Of a stretch of DNA of 29,771 nt, positions 19,147-28,429 are shown in pieces. The stretch is from Dunaliella salina (Eukaryota; Chlorophyta; Chlorophyceae; Chlamydomonadales; Dunaliellaceae): assembly GCA_002284615.2 (NCBI GenBank), contig MU069702.1:74530-104300 (forward strand), written 5' to 3'. Position 1 is the stretch's first letter. Every line of letters starts with the position of its first letter. A program made the position numbers and the translations under genes. The notes under the pieces are model-generated. The model worked only from the letters and a program-made list of their open reading frames with translations, had not been told where the DNA came from and searched no databases.

Positions 19147-20158
19147 ATGTCATGTCCAAATCTTCTTTTAAACCATAAATACAGAATCCTCAAAACAAGA
19201 GCTATCCATTTGTGTATACATGGGTCCAATCGGAGAAGGTGGGGGGTGGAGGGTAATCGAGGTGGGTCTGGATTCTTTGGGACCCCCCTCTCCGGAATCT
19301 TTCTGAGCCACTTGCAGAATTCTAAATATTTAGTCACATGGGCTTGAGAGCTATCAATTGGCACCCTCTTAGTGCAATTGTGTAAAAGGGGAGGACTAAC
19401 AGTTGTGAAAAGGCAGAGCCCGGGACGTGGTACAAGGCCATCGTAAGCCTTGTATGTCTGTTACATTCCTCCCCACCCTCCTGAGCTCACGTCCCTCGTG
19501 GGTTAATAATGAACCTTGGGTACCAAAGATTTTACAAGTTAAACTCAGAACATAGCCAGTGGGTATTTGCAAAACATGCTCAGCAATCGACCTTCGGGGA
19601 GAATTTCCACTTTTTCTAAAGCGTATTTTCCAGGGACCTCATGAATTCAAAATCATGTGTGGCCCTGGATAGGCGCTTACCAATGTAACACTTATGAAAA
19701 GGCAGCGCCCGAGTGTGGTACAAGGCCATCGTAAGCCTTTTATATCTTTTACAAGGACTCTGTGCATGAATCAGAGTCAGTGCAACTTGCGTGCCATTGT
19801 AGGTTGCTGGGGGTGTGAAGGCAAACATGCAGCAAACAAATTCAAATCTCCATGTTAGTGACATTGTGTAATATGTCCTTGCATGATGTAGTCAGAAAGG
19901 TAGTTTATGGACTTGCGAGCCAGTTGTAGGTGCCTGGAAGGGCAGGTTTGCACGGGCCCCTCGCTTATTGCCCCATGACTCTGCTCCAACTCAATGTTTG
20001 GTTGCGGTCAATATGCAGATGGACAGCGAATTTGGAGAGCACATTTGTACCCTTGTGGTATGGATCAGGGCATTGGAAGGGGAGGTTGGGGGGTGGTGGG
20101 TTAGTCACGGAGTCCCACCCAAAAATTTGACATGACATCCTTTTTTTTTCCACCCTCC
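19147..20158 (+). repeat. Dispersed repeat A, copy 2, with an insertion
   Basis: This copy has the same landmarks in the same order as copy 1, diverged by point changes. It is interrupted by about 365 bp at roughly 19388-19756, which is absent from copy 1. Confidence 0.8.
19388..19756. mobile_element. Insertion within repeat A, bounded by 67-bp direct repeats
   Basis: Near-identical segments (gaaaaggcagagcccgggac ... caaggccatcgtaagccttg, and gaaaaggcagcgcccgagtg ... ggccatcgtaagcctttt) lie at about 19396-19462 and 19689-19755. They enclose about 230 bp. The layout resembles a very small element with terminal direct repeats; no coding was seen. Confidence 0.55.
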
Positions 20159-20779
20159 TTCATGCTGAAAGATACAAGGATCTATACAAGGATGTGTTGA
20201 CCTGACCTGTTACAACATTTGCTCACTTTCCTTCGTGGTAAGTATTGAGTCATACTCTGTGCTGTCATGTGTCAATACTCCATGGAGTTGTGACTGAAGC
20301 CTGAAGTCAGAGGGAGACTGGCTAGTTTTTTTTTTTTTTTTCGGTGTCCCTGGCGGGAACACTCACTTGTCCAGAATCAGAAGTTTTGATGCTGGTTAAA
20401 AATGATACATCAGCAAACGCCAGATGTGGAGTTCTGTTGGTTGAAATTTGATGGTTCACGCCGCACCTGTTGAAGATTGGAAAATGCAGTCGGGCACCCA
20501 TGAACAGAGCAATACAAGGGGAAATCCTGCTTCCCACCCTCTGATTAATTTTGAAAGTTAGAGGAATAAGACCGTGTGGTGAAGGGGGCACACGGCTCTT
20601 TTTTTGAGCCAATGTGTCACCTCTTAAAAGGAAATTTCCTTAATTGATGTAGGGAGAGTTTCTTTGCCTACGTAGTTTTTCTTTTCTTTTCTTTTCTAAG
20701 ACCAAAATTAACAATCCTTAAATGCTTCAAGGATCATCGATTCCTGGCCTGGAAGTACAAAAAAATCATTGCCACTTAA
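20159..20779. other. Intergenic stretch without recognised gene
   Basis: The stretch contains a poly-T run at about 20326-20341. At 20634-20697 there is a segment matching the arms of the fold-back element at 22855-22999 (ttaattgatgtagggagagt, then a ctttt-rich run). Nothing coding was recognised. Confidence 0.5.
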
Positions 20780-20890
20780 GCCTACGAAAAGGGCCAGGGC
20801 AAAGAGAGGGGGGGGCCATGGAACAAAGAAGCATACTTACAATGGAGGGAACATACATGCGTACTCAAATTCCTCTCAGAAAAAGCAACA
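20780..20890 (-). mobile_element. LINE type 2, short fragment
   Basis: On the minus strand this piece matches 22025-22095 and 26600-26720 (tgttccctccattgtaagta, then ttctttgttccatgg), the stretch just after the zinc-knuckle of LINE type 2. Confidence 0.65.
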
Positions 20891-20953
20891 TGACCAACAG
20901 AATAAGCGAGCGAGCGACCGAGCGACCGGGGTTTAGTAATATCCAGGGTAACA

Positions 20954-21830
20954 CAATTTAAACAGGGAACATAAGTGTATAGGGTGAAGGATGCTCCCCC
21001 ACTTGAGGATGGTCCTGCTATCACTGCAAAAGAGAGGAATTGCGCTTTTGGGCATTTAAAGTCGCTATCAGGGCATTTTGAATCTTCGTTTATCTTTGCT
21101 ATCTTTTTCTTTCCATACTTATGATCTTTCATTACAAAGGGAAGAAGGAGAGTGCACCATCCAGGAGCACGGCGGACAGACCTCCAGACCTCCTGTATCT
21201 GGCTTTTGACTAGCCTTGCAATGCTGTGTCTAGGGAAAAGCTACGCGAGCAGGACGGGTCTAACGTAGCCGCACTCTGAAGATTTTTGATGATCAGATAG
21301 GGAAAACTCTGTTTGTACATGTGCATCCTTGCTGCAAGGCGCAAACTCACGGCACAAGCAAAACAAGACCTGCATGCAAATTAAAGACATGTCGAGGCTC
21401 ATCCAGCTGCAGCGGAGCATCTCCGCAGCAGGAAAGTGATTAATTATCTCTACTTCAGCATCTTACTTGATCACTCCTTCTGCTGTGCTTTTGCTTGTGA
21501 GGCATTGAAGTTAAAGAGGGAAGGGAGTGCCATCATGACTGCAGCCTGTTTTGTATGAAACTACTTGTAGTTCTAGTGTGTAGTACAACGTAGAACAAGG
21601 TAAGTGCAATCTGTGCTTTGCACATTCGACCCCACTTTGTACTCCTCCTTTTTCTTCACCTCCTTCTGGCTTCCTGCATGCTTGTACACAGCACGGCAGT
21701 ATTTTTCTTGGAAAGAGCAGATTCTTCTCGCAGAATTGGCGAGGATTAAAGTTGGCAGAATTACTTTGCTAAAAATCTGCAGTGTTGCCCACCTCCTACT
21801 TGTATTCGGTCGCATGGTCCTGGCTGATTC
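20954..21830. other. Intergenic stretch without recognised gene
   Basis: There are only short open frames of low information. A phrase at 21232-21250 (gggaaaagctacgcgagcag) resembles 18225-18245. Confidence 0.45.
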
Positions 21831-21862
21831 AGGAGTACAGGATTACAGGATTGAAGGAAGTT

Positions 21863-22660
21863 AAAAGGCCTCCAGTCACATTGACTGACTGCTAGCCTGT
21901 GTGTAAAGGAGGAGAAGTTCATGAAGAAAGTGATAAAGCTTGTTGTTGTTCTGATTCAAAAGAGCACATATGAACAGAATGTACACGGTGAAAGGTAGGC
22001 ACATACGAAGCCATCTGAGAAGAGAGATGCAAAGAGAGGGAGGGGACCATGGAACAAAGAAGCATGCTTACAACGGAGGGAACATGCATGATGGTGAGTA
22101 CACCTGAAAAGTACATGTTGTTCATCCTGGATATCATCTTGGGCGCAGAGATCAAATGTGGGAGATAGAGTTGTCCTACGAGGCTTGCTTCACTTTCAAA
22201 GCATGAGCTCAAAGTTTAAAACAAGCCTCATTCCGAACAATGTGTTTAGGAAGATCCAAGTAAAAGTATTGGGGCACAGTGTGACATGTGCATCATTGGC
22301 TGGAATGGCACTCCAGTGGTGATAGGTAAACTTTTTGCTGTTAAGCTCTCGTGGATGATAAGAAGAAAACTGTCTCCAGTAAGCCAGATGAAAAGACCTG
22401 AGATCCACAATGAGTTGACTCAAATTCAAAGGGTTGGCAGAGCGAATAATCTGCTGGAAGGCATGTGCATGATGTAAGCCATTCATAGCAATGAAAAATT
22501 GAGCGGTCCAACAAGAGGAGGCGCTGAGGGAGAAGTCTGCATGAAAAACTCTGTGTAGGAGATGACTGTTGCATTGAAGGAGTGAATCATAAAATTGTGC
22601 ACAGGCTCTGAAACAATTAAGTTAAAAGGCTCAATTCCACAATCTCTTGAGACACTTCAG
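21863..22660 (-). mobile_element. LINE type 2, C-terminal fragment (longest copy)
   Basis: The minus strand reads AQFYDSLLQCNSHLLHRVFH, then IVDLRSFHLAYWRQFSSYHP, RELNSKKFTYHHW, and after a frameshift DLCAQDDIQDEQHVLFRCTH and ALSLSS-like 3' sequence. The C-x2-C type knuckle (first Cys replaced by Phe here), DEQHVLFRC and HPRE-NSK motifs are typical of the C-terminus of a common non-LTR retrotransposon of plants and algae (from memory). Frameshifts and stops show it is inactive. The 3' part (ttcatgaacttctcctcctt ... gactggaggcctttt) recurs at 27455-27560 and 28195-28265. Confidence 0.75.
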
Positions 22661-22736
22661 GAAGGAGTGGAGGTTCTGACTCCAAGCATGGATCTCAGTA
22701 AGCGCAATGCCATTTTTGTAATGTGTTGCCCACACC

Positions 22737-22827
22737 TGTTGAAGTTAGGGGAAGGCCTTTGACCACTAGGCAAAAAGATTGCGCTAGCTTGTCGCCTAGT
22801 GGTAAAGGCCTTTCCTTAACTTCAACA
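22737..22827. repeat. Near-perfect palindrome with 34-35 bp arms
   Basis: Left arm 22737-22771 (tgttgaagttaggggaaggc + ctttgaccactaggc) and right arm 22794-22827 (gcctagtggtaaaggccttt + ccttaacttcaaca) pair with one indel and two mismatches around a 22-nt loop. Each arm contains GCCTAGTGGT, which resembles the A box of tRNA-type RNA polymerase III promoters. No full tRNA fold was found. Confidence 0.85.
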
Positions 22828-22854
22828 CAAAATTGTTTATTTCCGCTGCTTTCT

Positions 22855-22999
22855 TTTCCTTAGTTGGTGTGGGGAGAGTTTCTCTGTTTACGTAGTTATT
22901 CTTTTCTCTTCTTTTACTTTTCCTGCTGCATTGTCAGAAAGAAAAGAAAAGAAGAAGTACGCAGGCAGTGAAAACACTCCTCACATCAATTAAGGAAAT
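22855..22999. mobile_element. Fold-back element with arms of about 60 bp
   Basis: The left arm (ttccttagttggtgtgggga ... tacgtagttattcttttctc) pairs imperfectly with 22935-22999, whose reverse complement reads ttccttaattgatgtgagga ... tgcgtacttcttcttttctt. A related single arm lies at 20634-20697. It is MITE-like. Confidence 0.7.
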
Positions 23000-23529
23000 G
23001 GGGACCTAGGGCCAGGGCACCGTGTATCCTCTTCACCAAGAGAAAGCAGAAGAAAGAAGTCAGTGGGGATCAGGTGGGTTATTAGAGTTATTGAGAAGTA
23101 GGATGGTTTAAGGTCCAGGGGCTAGGTAACTCTATAGAGTTTGCAAAGGATGGAACCGCTGTTCCCAGCAAGCCCCAGGGGGAGTGATTCTGTGTTTGTT
23201 CAGCTGCTCTCCCCATCAGAAGCAGCACACAGAGGATTCCTTACACCTAAATCATACTCCCTGTGGTTGCTTGGCTGCCTGCCCCGCTCTCCCCGGAGCT
23301 CAGGCAGCTTTACTCGGCCATCAGTCGCGCTTTAAATGTTATATGAGTACGTCCATATCAATTAGGGATAAGCGAACATTCTCAATAACTAGCTCCGCAG
23401 CTCCATCAGAGCTAGATAAATATCCAGTCCAACTGACCAAACTACCCAATCCAGGATGCTGCAGCAATCTAGCAATAACAACAATATAACGTGACAACTA
23501 GCAGTATCCCGTGCCTGACCTTGTTGAGA
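23000..23529. other. Stretch without recognised gene
   Basis: There is an open frame at 23184-23489 (101 codons) with no recognisable motif. I see no repeat partner in this window. Confidence 0.4.
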
Positions 23530-24430
23530 GAGGAAAAAGTTTTCTTAAGAGCGCGTCTGGTGCTGGAAAGTTTGTAAGCATACAGGACAGAATGAGCATG
23601 AAGCTACCGGACAAGCTTGGTGGCCTTGAGAGTGTCAAGACCAAGGTCCTTAAGAGGCTCCAATGTGTGCGGGGTGTAGATGACTCCTCCCACACCTAGC
23701 AGGATAGTATGGAGGGTGACTTGAGCTGAGGCCCCAGAAACATGACAACAAAGTTCGCGGTGCTGCAGCTTGGAGGCCTCAAGCTGGCTGTTGGGCCGGG
23801 TGTCCTCACAGCATTTGACTTCAACAAGGTGGATGTGTCGCTGATCTGGGTGGAGCTGACTTGGGTCACGAGCCTTGAGTGCGGGTGGAGTGCCTGTGGC
23901 TGGCGTTGAGTCCTAGCTGTTCCTCCCGCACCCCCCTGTACTTCTCAATTCATAACAAGGATTCAACCTTGGCGCCCTTTTCAGAGGAACAACTAATAGA
24001 GCATCAGGCCAGCTGGAAGTGAGTCGATTCTTATGAGGGAAGCGGCGCAGGAAAATATATTTGGGAAGGGTCCTATTAGTAACATGTTCTGGGATCTGTA
24101 AGTCTTGCAATTCAAGTCGGTCTGCTCTACCAACGTCCATGGAGGCAATGCCTGCCCCAAGAGGGACTTTGCTGATAGCTTTTAGGAGGATTCTGCTGGC
24201 AAGATTATGTCGCTCAGTTTTCGTACCAGACATGCTAGAAATTTTGCATGTTGATAAGATGTGAAGGGCACGGTCAAGTTCCCCACAGAGGGGGCAATGT
24301 GTGCTGGTGGAAATTTTGAAGCGCACAGCATGTTTTTGATTGAATAGGGTACCTGTACGGTATTTAAAAATGTTTCGCCTCATTTGCATTGCTGATATTT
24401 TCTGTGGATGTGGGAAAGTAAAATTTGGTA
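23530..24430 (-). mobile_element. LINE type 1, C-terminal fragment with zinc knuckle (copy a)
   Basis: The minus strand reads MRRNIFKYRTGTLFNQKHAV, then CPLCGELDRALHILSTC (zinc-knuckle pattern C-x2-C-x8-H-x4-C), KTERHNLASRILLKA, LTSSWPDALLVVP, PDQRHIHLVEVKCCEDTRPN, VTLHTILLGVGGVIYTPHTL and KLSSTRRALKK. All the C-terminal blocks known to me for this non-LTR family are present in order. Stops are seen after GRNS (about 23912) and after KLVR (about 23605). It is an inactive copy, 5' truncated before the reverse transcriptase core. Confidence 0.82.
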
Positions 24431-24840
24431 GAAAGAGCAGTCACACATTGTCACACAGCTGCCAACCTATACATGTTACATTGATTAGGAAAAACATTGA
24501 TTGAACAACAGCAACAAAACTGCTTTTATGGTGGAGGCCAACTTGCTGGTGTAGACTTCTGTACCACCTCTTCCTGTTGGTCTGTTCAGTGGGGCCCTGT
24601 CATTCAGGCAGGTGACCTTTCCATATTGCACGCGGCCAGACTTGGGCTGTGTAGTCTTTCTTTTTTCTTTTTTCTCTCCTCCTTTTTGCCAAACAGAACA
24701 CGTTTGGCATTCCTGATTGGGTATTCCCTAATGGTGCGCTTTTCTCTTTAGCTTAAAACCTTGTATTACCGCTTTTTCAAATCATAGCCTGGCAGTCATG
24801 TGCTCTGATTGATGGCTCCTTAAAAGAAAAGACAAGTTAG
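24431..24840. other. Stretch without recognised gene
   Basis: A pyrimidine-rich run lies at about 24655-24695. Nothing else was recognised. Confidence 0.4.
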
Positions 24841-24951
24841 GTGTGATCCTCCGGATCACATAAAAAGGGGCGGAGCCCCTCTTCCTCCATCACAACTATG
24901 TGTGTGTGTGTGTGTGTGTGATGCAGGGGGGGGCTGTGCCCCCCCTGCACC
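24841..24951. repeat. Cluster of three hairpins around a short (TG)n tract
   Basis: Arms seen: tgtgatcc/ggatcaca (24842-24860), aggggc/gcccct around gga (about 24865-24880), and gcaggggggggc/gccccccctgc (24923-24948). A (TG)n run occupies 24899-24920. Confidence 0.8.
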
Positions 24952-24980
24952 CCCAGTGCTAAGCAGTTGCAGCTCCCTAC

Positions 24981-25095
24981 CTCCATGATTTGACCATTAC
25001 ACACGACACCTCCATGCTTTGAATATTACACACGACACCTCCATGCTTTGACTATTACACACGACACCTCCATGCTTTGACTATTACACACGACA
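24981..25095. repeat. 29-bp minisatellite, four units
   Basis: The unit ctccatgctttgactattac + acacgacac starts at 24981, 25010, 25039 and 25068 with one or two changes per unit. Confidence 0.95.
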
Positions 25096-25404
25096 GCATG
25101 TCTCCATGGGAACGCAACATCTTCAACGATGTCTATACCGCGTCATCGCCAACTCAAGGCGGCAAGAATGCATTATTATCGATTCATTGAAATTGCTATA
25201 AATGTAATGTTCAGTATGGACGGAATGCTTCAGTGCAGTTTTCGTACCCTGGCTGGGCAGGAGGACCTGACCGAACACCGGACAGCAGCCCCTGAATCAG
25301 CAAAAAACATGCTTCCATATGGCACCTATCTTATGAGCTAAGGTAGGCTAGGTGGCTCAAAGCTTTATTCTTTTAGTGTTGACCAGTCAAACTTGACGTG
25401 AACA

Positions 25405-25442
25405 TATGGGGGCTACGCCCCCGAAGGGGGGCTCCGCCCCAA
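25405..25442. repeat. Paired GC-rich hairpins
   Basis: gggggctacgccccc is followed by gggggctccgcccc and a poly-A run. The core ggggc-nnn-gcccc is the same as in the hairpin at about 24866. Confidence 0.8.
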
Positions 25443-25479
25443 AAAAAGAAAAGATGGCTTCTTCCCGTATGAAACCTGT

Positions 25480-25815
25480 AAAATCTGAATCCCCTAATGG
25501 CACTGGCTCTTCAGCCCGCCACCATAGCCGCCCGGATGTTATCGCTATGCGCTCTATACCAGGCTGACCAGTCCATCTGGATCCCTCTAAGATCCCTGAT
25601 CGTCGCTGAGACATCCACCTTGTCGAGCTACAATTCTGTCCGGACACCAACCCCTTCCTCACTTTGGCATGTGCACAGCTCAACATTCTCATACTGTAAC
25701 CAGACATAAATCCTGCAGCTCAAGAAATCCAAACGGGAATCACAAAGTGACTCTGCAAAACATCTTAATTGGTGTGGCTGGCGCTATTTGCATCAAACAT
25801 ACAATCAAACCTCGT
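25480..25815 (+). mobile_element. LINE type 1, C-terminal fragment (copy c)
   Basis: One frame reads NGTGSSARHHSRPDVIAM, then HLDPSKIP, DIHLVELQFCPDTNPFLTLA and, after stops, SLIGVAGAICIKHTIKP. The same blocks in the same order are found in copy b (GRPDALFV, RDIHLVEI, GTIYNNYTITP). Several in-frame stops show a dead copy. It ends abruptly at the TIR element beginning at 25819. Confidence 0.75.
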
Positions 25816-25818
25816 GTA

Positions 25819-26421
25819 CCGTAGGTTCACGATTACTTCGTAAATTAATTAATTATTTGGCCCAAACGAAATCTTACGAAGTGAAAGAAATAACCCCTGC
25901 CCATAAATACCAAGTGCGTACGAAGTGAGGAACGAAGTGCAAATTAATGAGAATTTTTCAGTATGGTAAAATTTGAGGAACATGGCACACCTGCAGCAGG
26001 TGATGGGCAGCAAGAGGTGGGCAATAAATGCTGGTGATGCATCATTTGCCCGACCTCAAAAGGTGCCATGCAGCAGTGAATTGGACAAGAGCAAGCCCAT
26101 GCCATTAAGCCCAAGCTTGTGATGAGGCGTTCACGTCTGATTTGATGTGAGCCACACATAGGACACCAGGGTTGACCAAGACACCAACCTGGGCCCCAGC
26201 CCTGATGCCCCTGTCAAGGCCACAGCAGCATATTATCTGTGTGGAAGCTGACCTTCCAGCGGCCATCAAGCGGCCTTCCAGCAGCCTTTTGCCTACTGGG
26301 ACGAACTGCCTTGTGCACCACAAAATGATGCGGCTGACATACAAAGTGGTACGAACTAGTACGAACCGCTACGAACCAAAAATAATTAATACCCCGGTAC
26401 GAAGTAATTGTGGACCTACGG
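25819..26421. mobile_element. TIR DNA element 1 (603 bp), TA target duplication
   Basis: The ends are ccgtaggttcacgattactt + cgta and, as reverse complement, ccgtaggtccacaattactt + cgta: 22 of 24 identical. TA flanks both ends (25817-25818 and 26422-26423). Subterminal regions carry repeated ttcgtac/acgaa words. The interior has no recognisable transposase, so it is probably non-autonomous or internally decayed. A TA duplication fits Tc1/mariner/pogo-type elements, but the superfamily is not settled by sequence. Confidence 0.82.
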
Positions 26422-26423
26422 TA

Positions 26424-26760
26424 AATAGCTTTACTTGGATCTTCCTAAACACATAGTCCGAAGTTTGCTTGTTTTAGACTCTGTGTTCATGCTTTGAAAG
26501 TTGAGCGAGCTTCTTGGGGTGATCCTATTTCCCCCACATGTGATCTCTGCGATGCCCATGATATCCAGGATGAACAACATGTACTTTTCAGGTGTACTCA
26601 TCCTCAAGTATGTCCCCCCCAACGTAAGTACGCTTGTATGTTCCATAGTCCCCCCCTCTCTTTACTGCCTCTCTCTTTACTGCCTCTCTCTTTACTGCCT
26701 CTCTCTTTACTGCATCTCTCTTCTCAGATGGCTCTGCATGTGCCTATTTTTCCAGAGCTG
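26424..26760 (+). mobile_element. LINE type 2, C-terminal fragment with intact zinc knuckle
   Basis: The plus strand reads TCDLCDAHDIQDEQHVLFRC followed by THPQVC. This is the zinc-knuckle end of a non-LTR retrotransposon, followed by the 3' sequence also found on the minus strand at 22030-22280. It starts directly at the right edge of TIR element 1. Confidence 0.75.
26655..26715. repeat. 15-bp tandem repeat inside LINE type 2
   Basis: Four units of tttactgcctctctc start at 26661, 26676, 26691 and 26706. The related copy on the minus strand has a single unit here. Confidence 0.9.
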
Positions 26761-26789
26761 GGCAACAGGCCCAAATCCCTGAAAATATT

Positions 26790-27637
26790 CTTTCCCATTT
26801 ATATCTTCCAAATCTGACCAGGCCAACCATTAAAACATAAATAAAAAACACTCACCAAAAAGTGATGAAAATTGGTTGACCCCAGATCACTCTCCTGGCC
26901 TCAGTTCACCCTAAAATGCCCCACAGCTCCACCCTGGGACCATTTCCCCCCCCCCAATATTTTATTAACAACCCTTACGTAATATGCTAACATCCTGCAT
27001 ATTCAAAAGCGAGAATGAAGGAGGACAACATTTGACCTTTTTGGCACCCCCAGTGCTGGATTTTCTCCAAGGGGAAATGGCTGAAATTCAGTATCTTACC
27101 AACCACCGGGTCTTTTCACTCCATTTTTTTTGCAATGATATTTGTTTGGTTCAAGGACACCGAGTCATTAAAAATCACCCAATTTGGTACAGTGGCTGGT
27201 CAGATGTGGGCAGCTGGGTGTCAAAAAAGTATGGTTCACACCGCGGCTGATTAGGCAGGTTGCCTCCAACTTGCAAGTTTCAAGCTTGGGTGTGTGAACA
27301 GAACATTTTGAACCTGAATTTGAAGCTTGCAACTTGCCTTCAAGCCGGGGGCAACTTGCTCGGTGAACGTTTCAAAAGAACCCCCTTTTGAGGCCTTCGT
27401 CGCCCACCTCTGCTATTTTTTAACATGTACAATCTTTTCATGTGCCCTCTTTTTTGAATCAGGACAAGCCTTATCATTTTCATGAGATCATGAACTTCTT
27501 CTTCACAATCAGGCTAGCAGCCAGTCATTTTGACTGGAGGCTCCTGTTATCCTGTGCTAAAGATGACGTGCAAGATGAGCAGTATGTTACATGTAAATGC
27601 ACCTAACCTTAGATTTGCAATCTCAGGCGGAAATATA
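26790..27637. other. Stretch without recognised gene; LINE type 2 3' end at 27455-27560
   Basis: An open frame at 26984-27250 (88 codons) shows no known motif. An imperfect inverted repeat occurs at about 27256-27362 (gcaggttgcctccaacttgc paired with a gcttgcaacttgcc ... gggggcaacttgc arm). The piece at 27455-27560 (catgaacttcttcttcacaa ... gactggaggct) matches the 3' end of LINE type 2. Confidence 0.5.
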
Positions 27638-28004
27638 GTAGGTTCCCGATTACTTCGTACCGGGGTTTTATTTTTTTTCGACTTCGTAGCGCTTCGTACC
27701 AGTTCGTACCACAGCTCAGCGTGAACTTTGCAACAGCTGTCCAGCTCGCCCTGTTCTTTGAGATGCCCATCTCGCTGTTTGCCTGGCTGTGAGCAGCAGG
27801 CTGGGTCAGGGGGGTGAAGAAGTTACCCATCTTCTGCTACCGCTGCGCCATCTTTCCAAAATCCTACCACTTTCAGAAATTTTTGACTTTGTTTTCACTT
27901 CGTAACACTTTGTATTTGAGGACCAGGAATTATTTTTCTCACTTCGTAAGATTTCGTTTCTGGGCAAAATAATTAATTAATTTACAAAGTAATCGGGAAC
28001 CTAC
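27638..28004. mobile_element. TIR DNA element 2 (367 bp), same family, opposite orientation
   Basis: The ends are gtaggttcccgattacttcg + ta and, as reverse complement, gtaggttcccgattactttg + ta: 21 of 22 identical. About 80 bp at one end and 58 bp at the other match TIR element 1, but with the two ends swapped, so it is inverted relative to element 1. Interiors differ. The left flank ends in TA but the right flank is TT, so the target duplication is not clean. Confidence 0.8.
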
Positions 28005-28099
28005 TTTGTGCTTGGTTGTTTTCTGGTCCTGTCCTACCCCTCCACTCCACTCCATCTCGTCTGATGGCTCCATACTGGCTAGCAGGCAATCGTTGTACG

Positions 28100-28290
28100 G
28101 GGCCTTCTTCTTCCTGTAATCCTGTACTCCAGATGGCTCCATACTTGAATGCATCTCACCATGTACATGCATTGCATACAGTTAACGACAATAACCTTTA
28201 TCATTTTCTTCATGAGCTCCTCCTTTTTCATCAACAGGCTAGTAGACTGGAGGCCTTTTTCTCCTTGTATCCTTGTAAATACACTACGGT
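28100..28290 (+). mobile_element. LINE type 2, 3' end fragment
   Basis: The segment cctgtaatcctgtactcc (28114) and the block tttatcattttcttcatgag ... agactggaggcctttt match the 3' end of the minus-strand copy at 21830-21930. Confidence 0.6.
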
Positions 28291-28429
28291 GGGCAGAAAA
28301 CCCCACTTACAGGTTTTGCAGCCCACACCAGCCGAGAGACAGCATGCGTCAAGGCAATGTTGGACGACCTGACTGTGCTCCTACTCTTTGTATCCTACTC
28401 TCAGTCGGATGTAGACGTGTTCTTTAATT

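Noticed and set aside
22794..22827. Possible tRNA gene
   Set aside because: Only an A-box-like word is present; there is no anticodon arm, T arm or B box.
24981..25095. Possible CRISPR array
   Set aside because: The 29-bp units are directly head to tail without unique spacers; this is a minisatellite in a eukaryotic context.
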